From: Verrucomicrobiales bacterium
GTDB lineage: Bacteria > Verrucomicrobiota > Verrucomicrobiia > Verrucomicrobiales > V1-33
DNA length: 7,024 nt
Assembly (NCBI GenBank): GCA_028293305.1
Contig: JAQGPD010000387.1
Location: forward strand, 1 to 7,024
Direction of reading: 5' to 3'
The position numbers and the translations under genes were made by a program. Shown here piece by piece: positions 6,501 through 7,024 of this stretch. Position 1 is the stretch's first letter. Every line of letters begins with the position of its first letter. The notes under the pieces are model-generated. The model did not search any database and had not been told where the DNA came from. It saw only the letters and a list, made by a program, of their open reading frames with translations.

Positions 6501-7024
6501 GCGATGTCCGCGCCGCAGCGGGTGCAACCCCTCGGAAGCCAGCTGTTCCGGAGCACCGCGGCGGCCGTGAATTTCCCCCTCGCAGCCGAACTGGACTGGC
6601 CTGTGAAACTCAAGGCCGGTCAGACGGTCTCCATGCGCGCCGGCACCACCGGCACCCTGAGTGTGCTGGAAATCCGTGACAGCACCGGCGCGCCATTGAT
6701 TGGAGGCATCTCCGGAGTCAACAGCCTGGAACACATTCCCATCCCCGCCGACGGCACTTACCTCGTCGTCGCCGGCCGTCGCTCGGGTGGTGGCTCGGGC
6801 CCCTTCCTCTTCGTCGTGAATGGCGGCGCCGCGCCCTCCACCTCCACCTCCGCCGCCCCCTACGATCTGGACGCGGGTCTTAGCCCGCGCAGCCTCCGCG
6901 CCGCCGTCGCCGCCGTGATGCCTAACACCGTCGCGGCGAATCATTACGCCTTCCAGGGCAGCGCCGGGGAAACAGTCAGGATCCATCTTCATTCCACCCT
7001 CGCGCAATCCTTCACGATCCAGAA
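3525..7024 (+). CDS. Giant secreted multidomain protein: Calx-beta, FG-GAP-like propeller, cadherin-like repeats (3' end outside window)
   Basis: One uninterrupted frame of more than 1,160 codons runs off the right edge. Numbering is from ATG 3525. ATG 3546 is equally possible, with AAGGAA 12 bases before it; an in-frame TGA at 3501-3503 bounds the start. The order is: signal peptide (1-33, ending ASAQ); Calx-beta (about 37-147, acidic DETDE at 115-119); a second, incomplete Calx-beta (about 148-250, ESEE at 227-230); a seven-bladed FG-GAP-like propeller (about 257-569); a Calx-beta-like domain (581-686); another Calx-beta (687-798, ESDE at 767-770); two cadherin-like/Big_9-type domains (about 799-886 and 895-991, with YTPNTNFRGTDSFTY in the first and FMPAPNFSGIATFSY in the second); a PPC-like sandwich (about 995-1102); and the start of a probable second (from about 1120). 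Such domains bind Ca2+ and occur in adhesins and surface proteins. Role inferred as extracellular adhesion or structure; no catalytic domain is visible. Its C-terminal anchor or sorting signal is not in the window. Confidence 0.9.
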   Translation, partial: MKEHSFYMNYPLFRRYLTICTMVAAGSLPASAQTGLPVLSISPARVAEGRTGEQTLQVPLFLSAPSASQVTVAWSVSGGTAQAGSDFSPGNGTVVFAPGAVRQTIPLTILGDTLDETDETIILLLTIPSGAVLGNDSAEVRIANDEKLTAVAFSAENPLSEKDHPADGLPSVSILNPQPGRTVESKPATPPGSATPDLDFTSAGITMELTAARLFPSFTVIDDVLAESEETVSLLLTNPGPSVFIQPRNPSQTLPAGPVPGSLAVDGDVMAAGGADGLRLYFRQGGQWSLDAFLNNNTGGVFSVAVDRGIVAADFADSGVKILVRTGAGAWTEEALIPRGGEPADSRRVLAMRDEVLVIGDPAASGQTALSGEVRVHGRHIGGPSAWGLDTTLQPVGSKPDFGSVVALQGTAVAVGAPSAYSVSLFERSPLTNQFSLAVEHIRILQNFGRSIALNNNTLVMTGPGVLLTSRRPDNATGPWTNPIQQQTLPQNQFVTQVFFQNNVLWSWHTTTGLRSYVTGNSNVWVSPGTLPLPATPIPANRRLAMSDSEAVVTGTEADGMVPLLIHRDATHNAVIVDDESLMITIPDLAVSGGVAAMAVTLSKPMPIPVTVECVPMEGTATPTVDYNPVTTFLTIPAGNTIAYIGVETTAPEAGEPVEFFRIKLQNPSAGAVGPDATVTIQPPFPTVNMTNFSYDLPEGNSGSTTVTIHVNLSAPAAEGASFNWIAENGGATAGTDFPATSGTVNLATGATTATLTVSFFGDITPESDEYFAVRLTDLTKLSVGNSMTSYVNMANDDIGTVVADTYNTPQNTPLTGMNVRTNDLNVDLIQVRVTPQNGGLAPMASGAFVYTPNTNFRGTDSFTYSNYFSIASGVVTTTVTINVTDSNIPPVLKPDNYTVREDTLMVSPTTGGLLNNDSLFNSSGVAFDPILEKEIIDVTNGTVSNFGNSNGTFNFMPAPNFSGIATFSYRVRDKDGWSQPALVKITVTDDFAMSAPQRVQPLGSQLFRSTAAAVNFPLAAELDWPVKLKAGQTVSMRAGTTGTLSVLEIRDSTGAPLIGGISGVNSLEHIPIPADGTYLVVAGRRSGGGSGPFLFVVNGGAAPSTSTSAAPYDLDAGLSPRSLRAAVAAVMPNTVAANHYAFQGSAGETVRIHLHSTLAQSFTIQ
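4293..5231 (+). repeat. Seven FG-GAP-like propeller blades within the giant protein
   Basis: Seven units of the type F-G-x-S-V-A-(hydrophobic)-x-x-x-x-(VAVG)-x-x can be aligned, starting near residues 259, 300, 345, 402, 448, 494 and 540. The steps are 41, 45, 57, 46, 46 and 46 residues. The clearest are FGSVVALQGTAVAVGAP (402-418) and FGRSIALNNNTLVMTGPG (448-465). Units end in an aromatic or Trp strand such as GGQWSLD or GAWTEE. This matches the FG-GAP propeller repeat family in pattern, and seven blades would close a standard propeller. The canonical Ca2+-binding Asp loop of integrin-type FG-GAP units is not obvious. Confidence 0.7.

Noticed and set aside
5328..7007. A 559-codon open frame on the minus strand, antisense to the giant gene
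   Set aside because: Its product is a featureless Gly/His/Arg/Asp-rich chain with no domain, while the plus frame reads clear Calx-beta, cadherin-like and PPC-like patterns. It arises from GC-rich codon use on the real strand.

Overview
This is a GC-rich bacterial window. It holds two housekeeping genes, a fragment of a third, one small membrane-protein gene and the 5' part of a very large secreted surface-type protein. I see no rRNA, tRNA, CRISPR array, transposase or phage gene. The mix suggests a member of the Verrucomicrobiota or a neighbouring PVC phylum: GC-rich coding with weak or absent Shine-Dalgarno sequences, next to a giant secreted Calx-beta / FG-GAP / cadherin-like protein. That placement is an inference from gene style, not from a marker gene.

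Layout from left to right. Positions 1-239 (+) are the C-terminal end of a methionine-R-sulfoxide reductase (MsrB), including its catalytic Cys and a Lys/Pro/Ala/Glu-rich tail. Positions 347-1357 (+) are a complete all-trans long-chain polyprenyl diphosphate synthase (IspB/octaprenyl type), likely making the quinone side chain. Positions 1528-2916 (+) are a complete MgtE magnesium channel with N domain, CBS pair and five membrane helices. Positions 3067-3363 (-) are a 98-residue membrane protein with a CxC motif that I cannot assign. It is convergent with mgtE and divergent from the gene that follows. From about 3525 (+) a single open frame runs off the right edge, with more than 1,160 codons visible. 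It encodes a signal peptide, Calx-beta domains, a seven-bladed FG-GAP-like beta-propeller, more Calx-beta, two cadherin-like/Big_9-type tandem domains and one or two PPC-like beta-sandwiches.

How they work together. The left half looks like a housekeeping neighbourhood without obvious operon coupling, since the same-strand gaps are 107 and 170 bp. The right half is accessory in style: an exported repeat-rich protein probably for adhesion or cell-surface structure, divergently arranged with a small membrane protein. The most unusual feature is that the propeller of the giant protein seems to sit inside a split Calx-beta domain. A second theme is that the polyprenyl synthase and mgtE genes lack a Shine-Dalgarno sequence and have promoter-like hexamers placed so that transcription would begin at or very near the start codon.
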